From contig JAFEFU010000059.1 in NCBI GenBank assembly GCA_018240425.1, positions 1 through 64,000 on the forward strand: DNA of 64,000 bases, written 5' to 3'. The notes beneath the pieces are model-generated. The model made no database searches. It had not been told where the DNA came from and saw only the letters and a list, made by a program, of their open reading frames with translations. The stretch comes from Pseudomonadota bacterium. GTDB lineage: Bacteria; Pseudomonadota; Alphaproteobacteria; Rhodobacterales; Rhodobacteraceae. The position numbers and the translations under genes are program-made. Of this stretch, positions 18,094 to 28,457 are shown piece by piece. Positions within the stretch are counted from its first letter, which is position 1. Each line of letters begins with the position of its first letter.

Positions 18094-18858
18094 TCACCCC
18101 CGCCGATCCGGCAGGCGCAATTCTGCAACGAAATCATAGGCGTCGCCGCGGAAGATCGACCGCGTGAGTTCGATCGCCCGCCCGCCCCGAAGATAGCCGA
18201 TCCGCTCGATGCGCAGGCCCGCCGCCTGGGGGCGCACCTCGAGCAGCTCGCATTCCCCGGCCGACAGATTGATGGCCGAGATCTTCTGCATGGCCCTGAC
18301 CGGGCGCAGGCCGCCCTGCCCCAGAACCTCGTAAAGCGACCCGCCGACCGCCAGCGGATCGGGCAGGATGTCGGGCGGCAGCGAGGCGTGCTCGATCGCC
18401 ATCGGCCGCCCGTCGGCCAGACGCAGCCGCGACAGCCGCGCCACCTGCTCGCCCGCCCCCAGCCCGAGCGCCAGGACCTCGTCCGGCGAGGGCAGGAACA
18501 GGCCGCGCTCCAGCCAGCGCACCCCGGCGCGCAGGCCGCGCCGCGCCATCTCCTCGGTGAACGATGTGAGATGCGACAGTGACTGTTCGAGACGCGGGCG
18601 GGCGGGCGCGACGAAGGATCCCGACCCCTGGCGCTGCAGGATGCGGCCCTGCCCGACCAGATCGGCGATGGCCTTGCGCACCGTGACCCGCGACAGGCCG
18701 GTGAGGCTGGCGATGTCGCGCTCGGGCGGGATCGGCAATTCGGGGGCGAGGAAGCCGCTGGCGATCCCGCTTTCGATGCGCTTGCGCAACTGGACATAGA
18801 GCGGCCCGCCCTCGGCGGACAGCCAGCCCGCGGGTGCGAGGAAGTCCGAGACGTTCAT
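18094..18858 (-). CDS. GntR/HutC-family regulator of the nag operon
   Basis: 254 aa. N-terminal GntR winged helix (about 20–85: LYVQLRKRIESG, IPPERDIASLTGLSRVTVRKAIADLVGQGRI) and C-terminal UTRA ligand-binding domain (about 95–245). Embedded in the operon with 4-bp overlaps to nagK, so autoregulation is likely; aminosugar phosphates are the expected effectors of this NagR/NagQ-like group. The iterated AAAGGTAT boxes upstream of nagK are the candidate operator. Confidence 0.9.
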   Translation of the reverse strand: MNVSDFLAPAGWLSAEGGPLYVQLRKRIESGIASGFLAPELPIPPERDIASLTGLSRVTVRKAIADLVGQGRILQRQGSGSFVAPARPRLEQSLSHLTSFTEEMARRGLRAGVRWLERGLFLPSPDEVLALGLGAGEQVARLSRLRLADGRPMAIEHASLPPDILPDPLAVGGSLYEVLGQGGLRPVRAMQKISAINLSAGECELLEVRPQAAGLRIERIGYLRGGRAIELTRSIFRGDAYDFVAELRLPDRRG

Positions 18859-19748
18859 CGCCCGGCCTCCGGTTGCACACTGCGCGCGGCCAGCACCATC
18901 GCCCCGTCGAGCGCGCCGCCCCGCGCCTCGGTCAGGCTTGCCTGCGCCCCCTCCGGCAGCCAGGCGCGGTAATGCGGGCCAAGCCCCCCGGCCAGGCACA
19001 GGCCCTCCCCCGCGCGCCAGCCAAGCGCATCAAGGGCGCGGGCGATATAGTCGGCCCCCTCGGCCACCAGCGCGCGCGCCAGGGCGTCGCCCCCGTTGGC
19101 GGCGGCCAGCACCTCGGGTGCAAGCGCCGCGAACCCGGCAGGCGGGGCGGACAGGGCAAAGCCGATGACGCGGGCGAGGTCGCCGCCGTGGCGGGCCAGC
19201 ACCGCGCGCGACAGGCCGCTGTGCCCGCGCAACCCGTCGGCGGCCAGCATCGTCTCTTGCAGCAGGCGTTTGCCCAGCCAGGCGCCCGAGGCCTGATCGC
19301 CCAGAAGGAACCCCCGCCCGCCAAGCGTCGCGACCCGGCCCCCGAGGCTGCGCCCGACGAACGAGCCGGTGCCCACCGCCGCCACCGCGCCATCCGCCCC
19401 GCCGAGCGCGCCGATCACCGTCGTCACCGTGTCGCCCCCGACCGTGACCCGGCCGAAGGGCAAAGCCCCGAGCAATGCCGCCCGCACCCTGTCGCCGATG
19501 ACCGGGCCGGTGACGCCGGCAAGGCCGAGGTGCACCGAGGCCGCACCCAGATCGCCGCGCCCCACCCCGCCCCGCGCCAGAAGATCGCCAAGCACCCCGG
19601 TCAGGCGGCCCACCGCGCCGGCGAAGTCCGACACGTTCGCCGGCCCGCCCGCGCATTCGGCAAGGATCGCGCCGCCCGGCTCCGCCAGCCGCGTGCGGCA
19701 CGCCGTGCCGCCGCCGTCCACGCCGATGAGAAGTTCTGTCGCACCCAT
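18855..19748 (-). CDS. nagK: N-acetylglucosamine kinase (BadF/BadG-type ATPase fold)
   Basis: 297 aa from the ATG at 19748 (MGATELLIGVDGGG). ASKHA-fold kinase: phosphate-1 motif LIGVDGGGTACRTRLA, TVGGDTVTTVIGALGG and GTGSFVGRSLGG (phosphate-2 and adenosine region). It phosphorylates free GlcNAc (possibly also GlcN) for NagA. The ribosome-binding site AAAGG lies inside one of the AAAGGTAT repeats. First gene of the nag operon, 100 bp after pgm. Confidence 0.85.
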   Translation of the reverse strand: MGATELLIGVDGGGTACRTRLAEPGGAILAECAGGPANVSDFAGAVGRLTGVLGDLLARGGVGRGDLGAASVHLGLAGVTGPVIGDRVRAALLGALPFGRVTVGGDTVTTVIGALGGADGAVAAVGTGSFVGRSLGGRVATLGGRGFLLGDQASGAWLGKRLLQETMLAADGLRGHSGLSRAVLARHGGDLARVIGFALSAPPAGFAALAPEVLAAANGGDALARALVAEGADYIARALDALGWRAGEGLCLAGGLGPHYRAWLPEGAQASLTEARGGALDGAMVLAARSVQPEAGR

Positions 19749-19752
19749 GATG

Positions 19753-19808
19753 ATACCTTTATAATACCTTTTGCGGCTTTGGAAGCGCGAAAGGCATTGC
19801 AAAGGTAT
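19753..19808 (-). promoter_or_regulatory. iterated AAAGGTAT boxes, candidate NagR operator
   Basis: ATACCTTT at 19753–19760 and again at 19764–19771 (11-bp period, one helical turn), plus the inverted copy AAAGGTAT at 19801–19808. The proximal copy contains the nagK ribosome-binding site. Three copies of one 8-mer within 56 bp in front of an operon encoding its own GntR/HutC regulator is the expected operator layout. Confidence 0.65.
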
Positions 19809-19848
19809 CTTTCTGCTGCCAGGCGGGGAGCCTTCCGCCCGCGCCGCC

Positions 19849-21483
<1,635 letters not shown>

Positions 21484-23502
21484 TCACCTCTTGTCGCCGG
21501 GCGGGCCGGCCTGCCGCAACAGTTGCACGGATTGGCCGGGGATGGCCAGCCGTCCGCTGACCCGGGCGGGCGCCCGTCCTGGGCTTGCGCTGTCAAGTTC
21601 CCACAGCCAGACGCCCTCGGGCAAGAGGATGTCGCCCTCCGGCCCCCGGTTGAAGAGGGCAAGCAGCACCTCGCCGCCCGGCTGGCCCTGAGAGCGCAGT
21701 TCCATGCCGATCAGCCCGAGGCCGGGCGCCTCCCAGTCCTGCGGGCGCGGCTCCTGCCCCGAGGCCAGCCGCCAGACCAGGTCGCGCCCGCCGTCCGGGC
21801 CCCGGTCGCCATGCAGGAAGGTCCGCTGCCGCAGGGCGGGATGGTCGCGCCTGAGCGCGGCAAGCCGCCTGACGAACCGAAGCAGCCCCTCGTCCGCCGC
21901 CGCCCAGTCCAGCCAGCTGACCTCGTTGTCCTGAGCATAGGCGTTGTTGTTGCCCTGCTGGCTGCGCCCGGTCTCGTCCCCGGCCAGAAGCATGGGCGTC
22001 CCTTGCGCCAGGAACAGGGTCGCCAGCATCGCCCTGGCGCGGCGGGCGCGGGCGGCCAGGACCGGCGGCGCGGCCTCCGCACCCTCAAAGCCGAAATTGT
22101 CCGAAAAATCATTGGCATGCCCGTCGCGGTTACCTTCGCCGTTCGCCTGGTTGTGACGCTCGGCATAGGAGACGAGATCGCGGAGCGTCATGCCATCGTG
22201 CGCCGCGAGATAGTTGACGGAACTTGCCGCCGTCCGCCCCGGCCGGTCGAACAGTTCCGCCGACCCAGCCAGCCGCCGCGCCAGATCGCCCGCCCGCCCG
22301 TCGCCGCGCCAGAACCGGCGCACTTCATCGCGGAAACGGTCGTTCCATTCCAGCATCGGCGCGGGAAAGCGCCCCAGCCGATAGCCGTCGGGACCGAGAT
22401 CCCAGGGTTCGGCGATCAGCACCAGCCGGCCGAGCACCGGATCGGCCAGCAGTGCGTCGAGAAAGCCCGATCCGTCGCGCACCAGCGTCACCGCAAGGTC
22501 GAAGCGGAACCCCGCGACACCAAGGGCCGCCCAATGGCGCAGGGCCTCGATCGCCAGCCGCAACACCATCGGATGGGCGAGGTTCAGCGTGTTGCCGGTG
22601 CCCGCGTCGTTCATGTTGGCCCCGCCGGGATGCAGCCGGTAGTAGCTGCGGTTGTCGAGGCCGCGGAAGCTGATGGTGGGGCCGCTGCCGTCGCCCTCGC
22701 CCGTGTGGTTCAGGACCACGTCGAGGATCACCCCGATCCCCTCGGCCGCGAGGGTGGCGATGACTGCGGCGGGGTCCGGTCCGGCCCCCAGATAGCGCGG
22801 CTCGGGCGCGAGGGGGGCGATCGGCTGATAGCCCCAGTAATTGGTCAGCCCCCGGACCCGCACATGGCGGTCGTCGATGAAGGCCGCCACCGGCAGGAGT
22901 TCAAGGTGGGTGACGCCGATCTCCTTCATCCGCGCGATCAGCGGCGGATGGGCCAGCGCCCCCCAGGTGCCGCGCAGGTCGTCGGGCAGGCCGGGCATCA
23001 GCCGGGTCAGACCCTTGAGATGCGCCTCCCAGATCATGCCGGGCGGCCCCGGCGGCGGGGCGGCGGGCGGGCGGGCAGGCAGGTCGGCGACCACCAGCGA
23101 TTTCGGCACATGGGGGGCGCTGTCGGTCCGGTCCGGGCGGGCCTCACCCATGCGGCCATGCGCGCCGGTCATCGCCGGGTGCCAGACGATGCGGCGGTCG
23201 ATGGCGCGGGCCCAGGGGTCGATCAGCAGTTTCGCGGGGTTGAACAGGTGGCCCTCGGCCGGTGCCCAGGGCCCGTGGGCGCGGTAGCCATAGGCCTGCC
23301 CGGCCGAAAGGCCCGGCACGAACCCGTGCCAGACATCGCCGCTGCGCGCGGTCAGGGCCAGCCGCGTCTCGGCCCCCGCCCTGTCGAAGAGGCAGAGGTC
23401 GATGGCCTCGGCATGGGCGGAAAAGACCGCGAAACTCACCCCGCCCTCGACCGGCACGGCGCCGAGCCGGTCGGGCAGGCCCGCGCCCAGAGCGTGCCTC
23501 AT
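21484..23502 (-). CDS. glgX: glycogen debranching enzyme GlgX
   Basis: GH13 enzyme that hydrolyses alpha-1,6 branch points of phosphorylase-limit dextrin. 672 aa: N-terminal CBM48 (about 10–100), GH13 barrel with DVVLNHTGEGDGSGPT, the nucleophile Asp in GFRFDLAVTL, the acid Glu in LIAEPWDLGPDGY and the transition-state Asp in AAHDGMTLRDLVSYAERHN. Overlaps glgA by 4 bp (ATGA). Confidence 0.95.
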   Translation of the reverse strand: MRHALGAGLPDRLGAVPVEGGVSFAVFSAHAEAIDLCLFDRAGAETRLALTARSGDVWHGFVPGLSAGQAYGYRAHGPWAPAEGHLFNPAKLLIDPWARAIDRRIVWHPAMTGAHGRMGEARPDRTDSAPHVPKSLVVADLPARPPAAPPPGPPGMIWEAHLKGLTRLMPGLPDDLRGTWGALAHPPLIARMKEIGVTHLELLPVAAFIDDRHVRVRGLTNYWGYQPIAPLAPEPRYLGAGPDPAAVIATLAAEGIGVILDVVLNHTGEGDGSGPTISFRGLDNRSYYRLHPGGANMNDAGTGNTLNLAHPMVLRLAIEALRHWAALGVAGFRFDLAVTLVRDGSGFLDALLADPVLGRLVLIAEPWDLGPDGYRLGRFPAPMLEWNDRFRDEVRRFWRGDGRAGDLARRLAGSAELFDRPGRTAASSVNYLAAHDGMTLRDLVSYAERHNQANGEGNRDGHANDFSDNFGFEGAEAAPPVLAARARRARAMLATLFLAQGTPMLLAGDETGRSQQGNNNAYAQDNEVSWLDWAAADEGLLRFVRRLAALRRDHPALRQRTFLHGDRGPDGGRDLVWRLASGQEPRPQDWEAPGLGLIGMELRSQGQPGGEVLLALFNRGPEGDILLPEGVWLWELDSASPGRAPARVSGRLAIPGQSVQLLRQAGPPGDKR

Positions 23503-24950
23503 TGCGCCAGAAGGCCGTCGTAAAGCCGCGAATAGGCGCGCGCCGCCGCCGCCCAGCCGAGGTCCGAGCGCATCCCCCGCCCCTGCATCGCCGCCCAGAC
23601 CTCGCGGTCGGCATGAAGCTGGACCAGCCGGCGCAGCGCCTGCGACAGGGCCAGGGAATCGACGGGATGGAAGGTGATGCCGGTCGCCGCGCCCACCGCC
23701 AGCGCGGCAGGGCTGGCGTGGATCACCGTGTCGTTCAGGCCGCCGGTCGCGGCAACGACCGGGATCGCCCCGTAAAGCAGCCCGTACATCTGCGTCAGGC
23801 CGCAGGGCTCGAACCGCGAGGGCACGAGGACCGCATCGGCGCCCGCGAACATCCGGTGCGACAGCGCCTCGTCATAGCCGATCCTGACCGCGACCTTGCC
23901 GGCATGGCGCGCGGCCAGCCCTTGCATCTTTTCCTCGAGCCAGGGATCGCCGCTGCCGAGGACCGCCAGCCCGCCGCCCGCGGCGACGAAGCCGGGCGTG
24001 GCGTCGGCCAGAAGGTCGATCCCCTTCTGGTGGGTCATGCGGCTGACGATCACCGCCAGCGGCCCCGTGACCGCATCCAGCCCGAACTCGGCCAGAAGGC
24101 GGGCGCGGTTGGCGGCCTTGGCCTCGGGGCGGGCGGCGCTGAAGGGCAGGATGTGGGGGTCGGCCGCCGGATCCCAGATCGCCGCGTCCACGCCGTTGAG
24201 GATCCCCTGGACCGCCCGGCCGCGGAAGGCGATCACCCCCTCGAGCCCCATGCCGAACTCGGGGCGCATGATTTCCTCGGCGTAGGAGGGGCTGACGGTC
24301 ACGATCGCGTCAGCTGCGATAAGTCCGGCCTTCAACGTGCTGATGTTGCCCCAATATTCCAGATAACCCTGGTGGAAGTCCTCGGCCCGCAACCGCAGCC
24401 GCGCCAGCCGGTCAGCGGGCACGATCCCCTGGAAGGCGATATTGTGGATCCCCATCACCGAGCGCACCCGGGCGCTGGCCATCTTCAGGTAGGAGGGCGC
24501 CAGTCCCGCCTGCCAGTCATGGGCGTGAAGGACATCGGCCCGCCAGCCGTCCAGCCCCTGCCCGCGCGCGATCTCGGCCGCCACCCACGAGAGGGCGGCG
24601 AAGCGCTCGGGGTTGTCGGGATGGTCGCGCCCGCCCCCGGCATAGGGTCCGCCCGGCCGGTCATAGAGGTGGGGCGCCTCGATCAGGAGGAAGTCGCCCT
24701 CCTCGACCTTGCCGGCCAGGACCCGGGCCGGGCCGCCGAACAGGTCGTCCGAGCGCCAGACGATCTTGCCGCCCGCCAGCCGCCCGGCCAGCCCCGGATA
24801 GGCGGGCAGCAGGGTGCGCACCTGCCAGCCCTCGGCGGTCAGCGCCGCGGGCAGCGCCCCCGCCACGTCGGCCAGCCCCCCGGTCTTGATCAGCGGCACC
24901 GCCTCGGACGCCACCGACAACACCCGCCCCTTCAGCCTCTTTCCGGCCAT
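23499..24950 (-). CDS. glgA: glycogen synthase (ADP-glucose)
   Basis: GT5 glycosyltransferase that adds glucose from ADP-glucose to the glucan. 483 aa from the ATG at 24950. N-terminal KTGGLADVAGALP ADP-glucose loop, LHAHDWQAGLAP, and C-terminal VPSRFEPCGLTQMYGLLYGAIPVVAATGGLNDTV with the catalytic Glu. Reading frames upstream of 24950 are not conserved. Overlaps glgX by 4 bp. Confidence 0.96.
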   Translation of the reverse strand: MAGKRLKGRVLSVASEAVPLIKTGGLADVAGALPAALTAEGWQVRTLLPAYPGLAGRLAGGKIVWRSDDLFGGPARVLAGKVEEGDFLLIEAPHLYDRPGGPYAGGGRDHPDNPERFAALSWVAAEIARGQGLDGWRADVLHAHDWQAGLAPSYLKMASARVRSVMGIHNIAFQGIVPADRLARLRLRAEDFHQGYLEYWGNISTLKAGLIAADAIVTVSPSYAEEIMRPEFGMGLEGVIAFRGRAVQGILNGVDAAIWDPAADPHILPFSAARPEAKAANRARLLAEFGLDAVTGPLAVIVSRMTHQKGIDLLADATPGFVAAGGGLAVLGSGDPWLEEKMQGLAARHAGKVAVRIGYDEALSHRMFAGADAVLVPSRFEPCGLTQMYGLLYGAIPVVAATGGLNDTVIHASPAALAVGAATGITFHPVDSLALSQALRRLVQLHADREVWAAMQGRGMRSDLGWAAAARAYSRLYDGLLAQ

Positions 24951-24988
24951 CCTTGCCCCCCGTCCCTTCCGGCCCGGCCCGGCCCGCC

Positions 24989-26263
24989 CTAGCCCAGAGC
25001 CGCCGCGCGCCGGTCGATCATCTCTTGCGTGATCAGGACCACGCCCCCCTCGGTGCGGCGGAACCAGCGGGCATCCTCGTCCGCGTCCTCGCCCACTGTC
25101 AGCCCGTCGGGGATGATCACCCCGCGGTCGATCACGCATTTCTTCAGCCGCGCCTTGCGGTTGACCACTGCGTAGGGCAGCACCACGGCGAAATCCAGCG
25201 CCGAATAGGAGTGCGCCCTGACCCCGGTGAACAGGAGCGAGTTGCGCACCTGCGAGCCCGAGACGATGCAGTCGCCCGACACCAGCGACGAGACCGCCGA
25301 TCCGCGCCGGCCCTTCTCGTCATGGATGAACTTCGCGGGGGGCACGCTTTCGGCATAGGTCCAGATCGGCCAGGAGTGATCGTAGAGGTCAAGCTTGGGG
25401 ACGAAGTCGGTCAGGTCGATGTTGGCCTGCCAGAAGGCGTCGATGGTGCCCACGTCGCGCCAGTAGGGTTCCTCCTCCAGCCCGCTCGTCACGCAGCTTT
25501 CGGCAAAGCGGTGCGCCATCGCCTTGCCCTTGGCGACGATCTCGGGAATCAGGTCGTTGCCGAAATCGTGGCTGGAGTTGTCGTCCGCGGCGTCGCGGAG
25601 CAGAAGCTCGCGCAGAAAGACCCAGTCGAAGACGTAGATGCCCATCGAGGCGAGGGCATTGCCGGGGTCGCCCGGCAGCCCTGGCGGATCCTTCGGCTTT
25701 TCGAGAAATTCGGAAATCCTGCCGGTCGCATCCACCTTCATCACCCCGAAGGCCGAAGCCTCGGCGCGCGGCACGGTCAGGCAGCCGATGGTCACGTCGG
25801 CACCGCTGTCGGCATGGGCGGCCAGCATGATCTCGTAATCCATCTTGTAGATGTGGTCACCCGCCAGGACGATGATGTATTTCACCCCGTAACTGTCGAC
25901 GATGTCTATGTTTTGCGTCACCGCATCGGTGGTCCCAAGATACCATTGCGTCTCGCTCACCCGCTGGCTGGCGGGCAGGATGTCGAGGTATTCGTTGCGC
26001 TCGGCACGAAAGAAGCCCCAGCCGCGCTGCATGTGCCGGATCAGGCTGTGCGCCTTGTACTGGGTGGCGATCGCCATCTTGCGGATGCCCGAGTTCAGCG
26101 CGTTCGACAGGGCGAAGTCGATGATCCGGGTCTTGCCGCCGAAGTAGACGGCGGGCTTGGCGCGCTTGTCGGTCAGTTCCTTCAGGCGCGAGCCGCGCCC
26201 GCCGGCAAGGACGAAGGCCATCGCCTGCGAGGACAGTCTGGCATTGGGCCTTGGCTGCATCAT
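24989..26263 (-). CDS. glgC: glucose-1-phosphate adenylyltransferase
   Basis: Makes ADP-glucose; the regulated step of glycogen synthesis. 424 aa from the double ATG at 26263. [37 protein letters not shown] holds the nucleotide loop, the effector-site Lys/Arg and the [10 protein letters not shown] block; [10 protein letters not shown] carries the glucose-1-P-binding Lys; a left-handed beta-helix follows. 10 bp after glgB and 38 bp before glgA. Confidence 0.96.
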   Translation of the reverse strand: MMQPRPNARLSSQAMAFVLAGGRGSRLKELTDKRAKPAVYFGGKTRIIDFALSNALNSGIRKMAIATQYKAHSLIRHMQRGWGFFRAERNEYLDILPASQRVSETQWYLGTTDAVTQNIDIVDSYGVKYIIVLAGDHIYKMDYEIMLAAHADSGADVTIGCLTVPRAEASAFGVMKVDATGRISEFLEKPKDPPGLPGDPGNALASMGIYVFDWVFLRELLLRDAADDNSSHDFGNDLIPEIVAKGKAMAHRFAESCVTSGLEEEPYWRDVGTIDAFWQANIDLTDFVPKLDLYDHSWPIWTYAESVPPAKFIHDEKGRRGSAVSSLVSGDCIVSGSQVRNSLLFTGVRAHSYSALDFAVVLPYAVVNRKARLKKCVIDRGVIIPDGLTVGEDADEDARWFRRTEGGVVLITQEMIDRRAAALG

Positions 26264-26273
26264 CGTCCCTCCC

Positions 26274-28457
26274 CTAGTCCTGCCTGAAAACCAGGACCGA
26301 CAGCGGCGGCAGGTAGATCGCCGCCGAATGCGGCTGCCCCTGCGCCGGCCCGCCATCGGCCATCGCCTGCCCGAAATTGCCGCCCCCTGCCCCGTCATAG
26401 GCGGTGGCGTCGGTGTTCAGGACCTCGGCCCAGGGGCCCGGCGCCGGCAGGCCGAGGCGGTAGCCTTCGCGCGCGACCGGGGTCATGTTGGCCACCACCG
26501 CCAGCGTCTTCGCCGCCGGGGCGCGGCGCAGGAAGGCATAGACCGAACGGTCGGCGTCGTCGGCGTCCAGCCAGCGGAACCCGTCGCCATGCCCGTCGGC
26601 GGCGTGGAGCGCGGCCTCGCGCCGGTAAAGCGCGTTCAGGTCGCGGACCAGGGTCCGGACGCCCCGATGCGCGCCAAGGTCAAGCTGGTGCCAGTCGAGG
26701 CCGCGGTCATGGTCCCATTCGCGCCCCTGCGCCCATTCCTGGCCCATGAACAGAAGCTTGCGCCCCGGATGGCACCACATGAAGGCATAGTAGGCCCGCA
26801 GGTTGGCGAACTTCGCCGCGCCCGCGCCCGCCATCCGCCCCAGCATTGAGCCCTTGCCGTGCACGACCTCGTCATGGCTGAGAGGAAGGATGAAGTTCTC
26901 GCTGTAAGCGTATGTAAGCGCAAAGGTCATCTGGTGGTGATGCCAGCGCCGGTGGATGGGGTCGCGGGCCATGTAGTCCAGCGTGTCGTTCATCCAGCCC
27001 ATGTTCCACTTGTAGCCGAACCCGAGGCCCCCCGCGCTGACCGGCCGGGTGACGCCGGGGAATGCGGTCGATTCCTCGGCCACGGTCAGGATGCCCGGCA
27101 CCTTGCCGTAGATCAGGCGGTTCATCTCCTGCAGGAAGCGGATCGCCTCGTAGTTCTCGCGCCCGCCGTCCTTGTTCGGCACCCACTGGCCCTCGGGGCG
27201 CGAATAGTCGCGGTAGAGCATCGAGGCCACCGCATCGACCCTGAGGCCGTCCAGGTGAAACTCCTCGAGCCAGTAAAGCGCATTGGCGACCAGGTAGTTC
27301 ATCACCTCGGCACGGCCATAGTTGTAGATCAGGGTGTTCCAGTCCCTGTGGAAGCCCTCGTCGGGGTTCGCGTGCTCGTAAAGCGCGGTGCCGTCGAAGC
27401 GGCCCAGCCCGTGGGCGTCGCTGGGGAAATGGCCCGGCACCCAGTCGAGGATCACCCCCAGCCCCGCCTGATGGGCCTGGTCGACGAAATGGGCGAAGTC
27501 CTCGGGCGTCCCGTGCCGGCAGGTCGGCGCATAAAGCCCGATCGGCTGATAGCCCCAGGACCCGTCGAACGGATATTCGCTGACCGGCAGCAGTTCGAGG
27601 TGGGTAAAGCCCATGTCGCGGGCATAGGGCACCAGCCGCGCCGCCAGGTCGCGGTAGGTCAGGTGGCCGCCGTCCGGCCCGCGCTGCCAGCTGCCGATGT
27701 GGACCTCGTAGATCGAGATCGGCGCATGGATACCGTGGCGCGCGGCCCTGCCCGCCATCCACTCGCCGTCCTGCCACTCGTGCCGCCCGAGGCGCCGGAC
27801 CACCGATCCCGTCGCCGGCGGATGTTCGGACCCGAAGCCCACCGGATCGGCCTTCAGGGGCAGGATGCCTTCATGGCCGAGGATCTCATACTTGTAGACC
27901 GCGCCCTCGCCGACCTCGGGCAGGAAGATCTCCCAGACCCCGGTCGCGCCGCGCCGGCGCATCATCGCCCGCCGCCCGTCCCACAGGTTGAAGTCGCCCA
28001 CCACCGAGACGCGGAGCGCGTTCGGGGCCCAGACGGCGAAATGGCAGCCCTCGGCCCCCTCGTGGCGCATCGGATGGGCGCCGAGCGCCCGCCACAGCCG
28101 CTGGTGGCTGCCCTCGCCCAGAAGATGCTCGTCGATCTCGCCCAGGACCGGGCCGAAGCGGTAGGGGTCGTCCCAGTCCCAGCCCTGCCCCGCCCCGTCC
28201 TCGGCCCGAAGGCGATAGGGGCCGGGGGGCACCTCTCCCTGAAAGAGGCCGGGGGCCTCGGGATGGGGGGTCAGCGCGTGGCGGGTGCCGGCGCCCTCGG
28301 CCCAGACCTTCGCCGCGCCGGGCACCAGGGCGCGGACCTGTGTGCCCTGGCGGCCAAGATGGGCGAAGGGATCGCCGTGACGGGCCTCGGCCAGGGCGCG
28401 GGCCGTCGCCGCGTCGATGCCTGTGTCGATGCCTCTGTCGGTCCCGGCCTTGCGCAC
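26274..28457 (-). CDS. glgB: 1,4-alpha-glucan branching enzyme
   Basis: GH13 enzyme that introduces alpha-1,6 branches. 727 aa: N-terminal CBM48-type domains (to about 220), catalytic barrel with [14 protein letters not shown], nucleophile Asp in [13 protein letters not shown], acid Glu in [15 protein letters not shown] and [19 protein letters not shown], then a C-terminal beta domain. It starts at a GTG at 28457, immediately next to the glgP stop with no gap, so translation depends on coupling to glgP. Confidence 0.95.
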   Translation of the reverse strand: MRKAGTDRGIDTGIDAATARALAEARHGDPFAHLGRQGTQVRALVPGAAKVWAEGAGTRHALTPHPEAPGLFQGEVPPGPYRLRAEDGAGQGWDWDDPYRFGPVLGEIDEHLLGEGSHQRLWRALGAHPMRHEGAEGCHFAVWAPNALRVSVVGDFNLWDGRRAMMRRRGATGVWEIFLPEVGEGAVYKYEILGHEGILPLKADPVGFGSEHPPATGSVVRRLGRHEWQDGEWMAGRAARHGIHAPISIYEVHIGSWQRGPDGGHLTYRDLAARLVPYARDMGFTHLELLPVSEYPFDGSWGYQPIGLYAPTCRHGTPEDFAHFVDQAHQAGLGVILDWVPGHFPSDAHGLGRFDGTALYEHANPDEGFHRDWNTLIYNYGRAEVMNYLVANALYWLEEFHLDGLRVDAVASMLYRDYSRPEGQWVPNKDGGRENYEAIRFLQEMNRLIYGKVPGILTVAEESTAFPGVTRPVSAGGLGFGYKWNMGWMNDTLDYMARDPIHRRWHHHQMTFALTYAYSENFILPLSHDEVVHGKGSMLGRMAGAGAAKFANLRAYYAFMWCHPGRKLLFMGQEWAQGREWDHDRGLDWHQLDLGAHRGVRTLVRDLNALYRREAALHAADGHGDGFRWLDADDADRSVYAFLRRAPAAKTLAVVANMTPVAREGYRLGLPAPGPWAEVLNTDATAYDGAGGGNFGQAMADGGPAQGQPHSAAIYLPPLSVLVFRQD

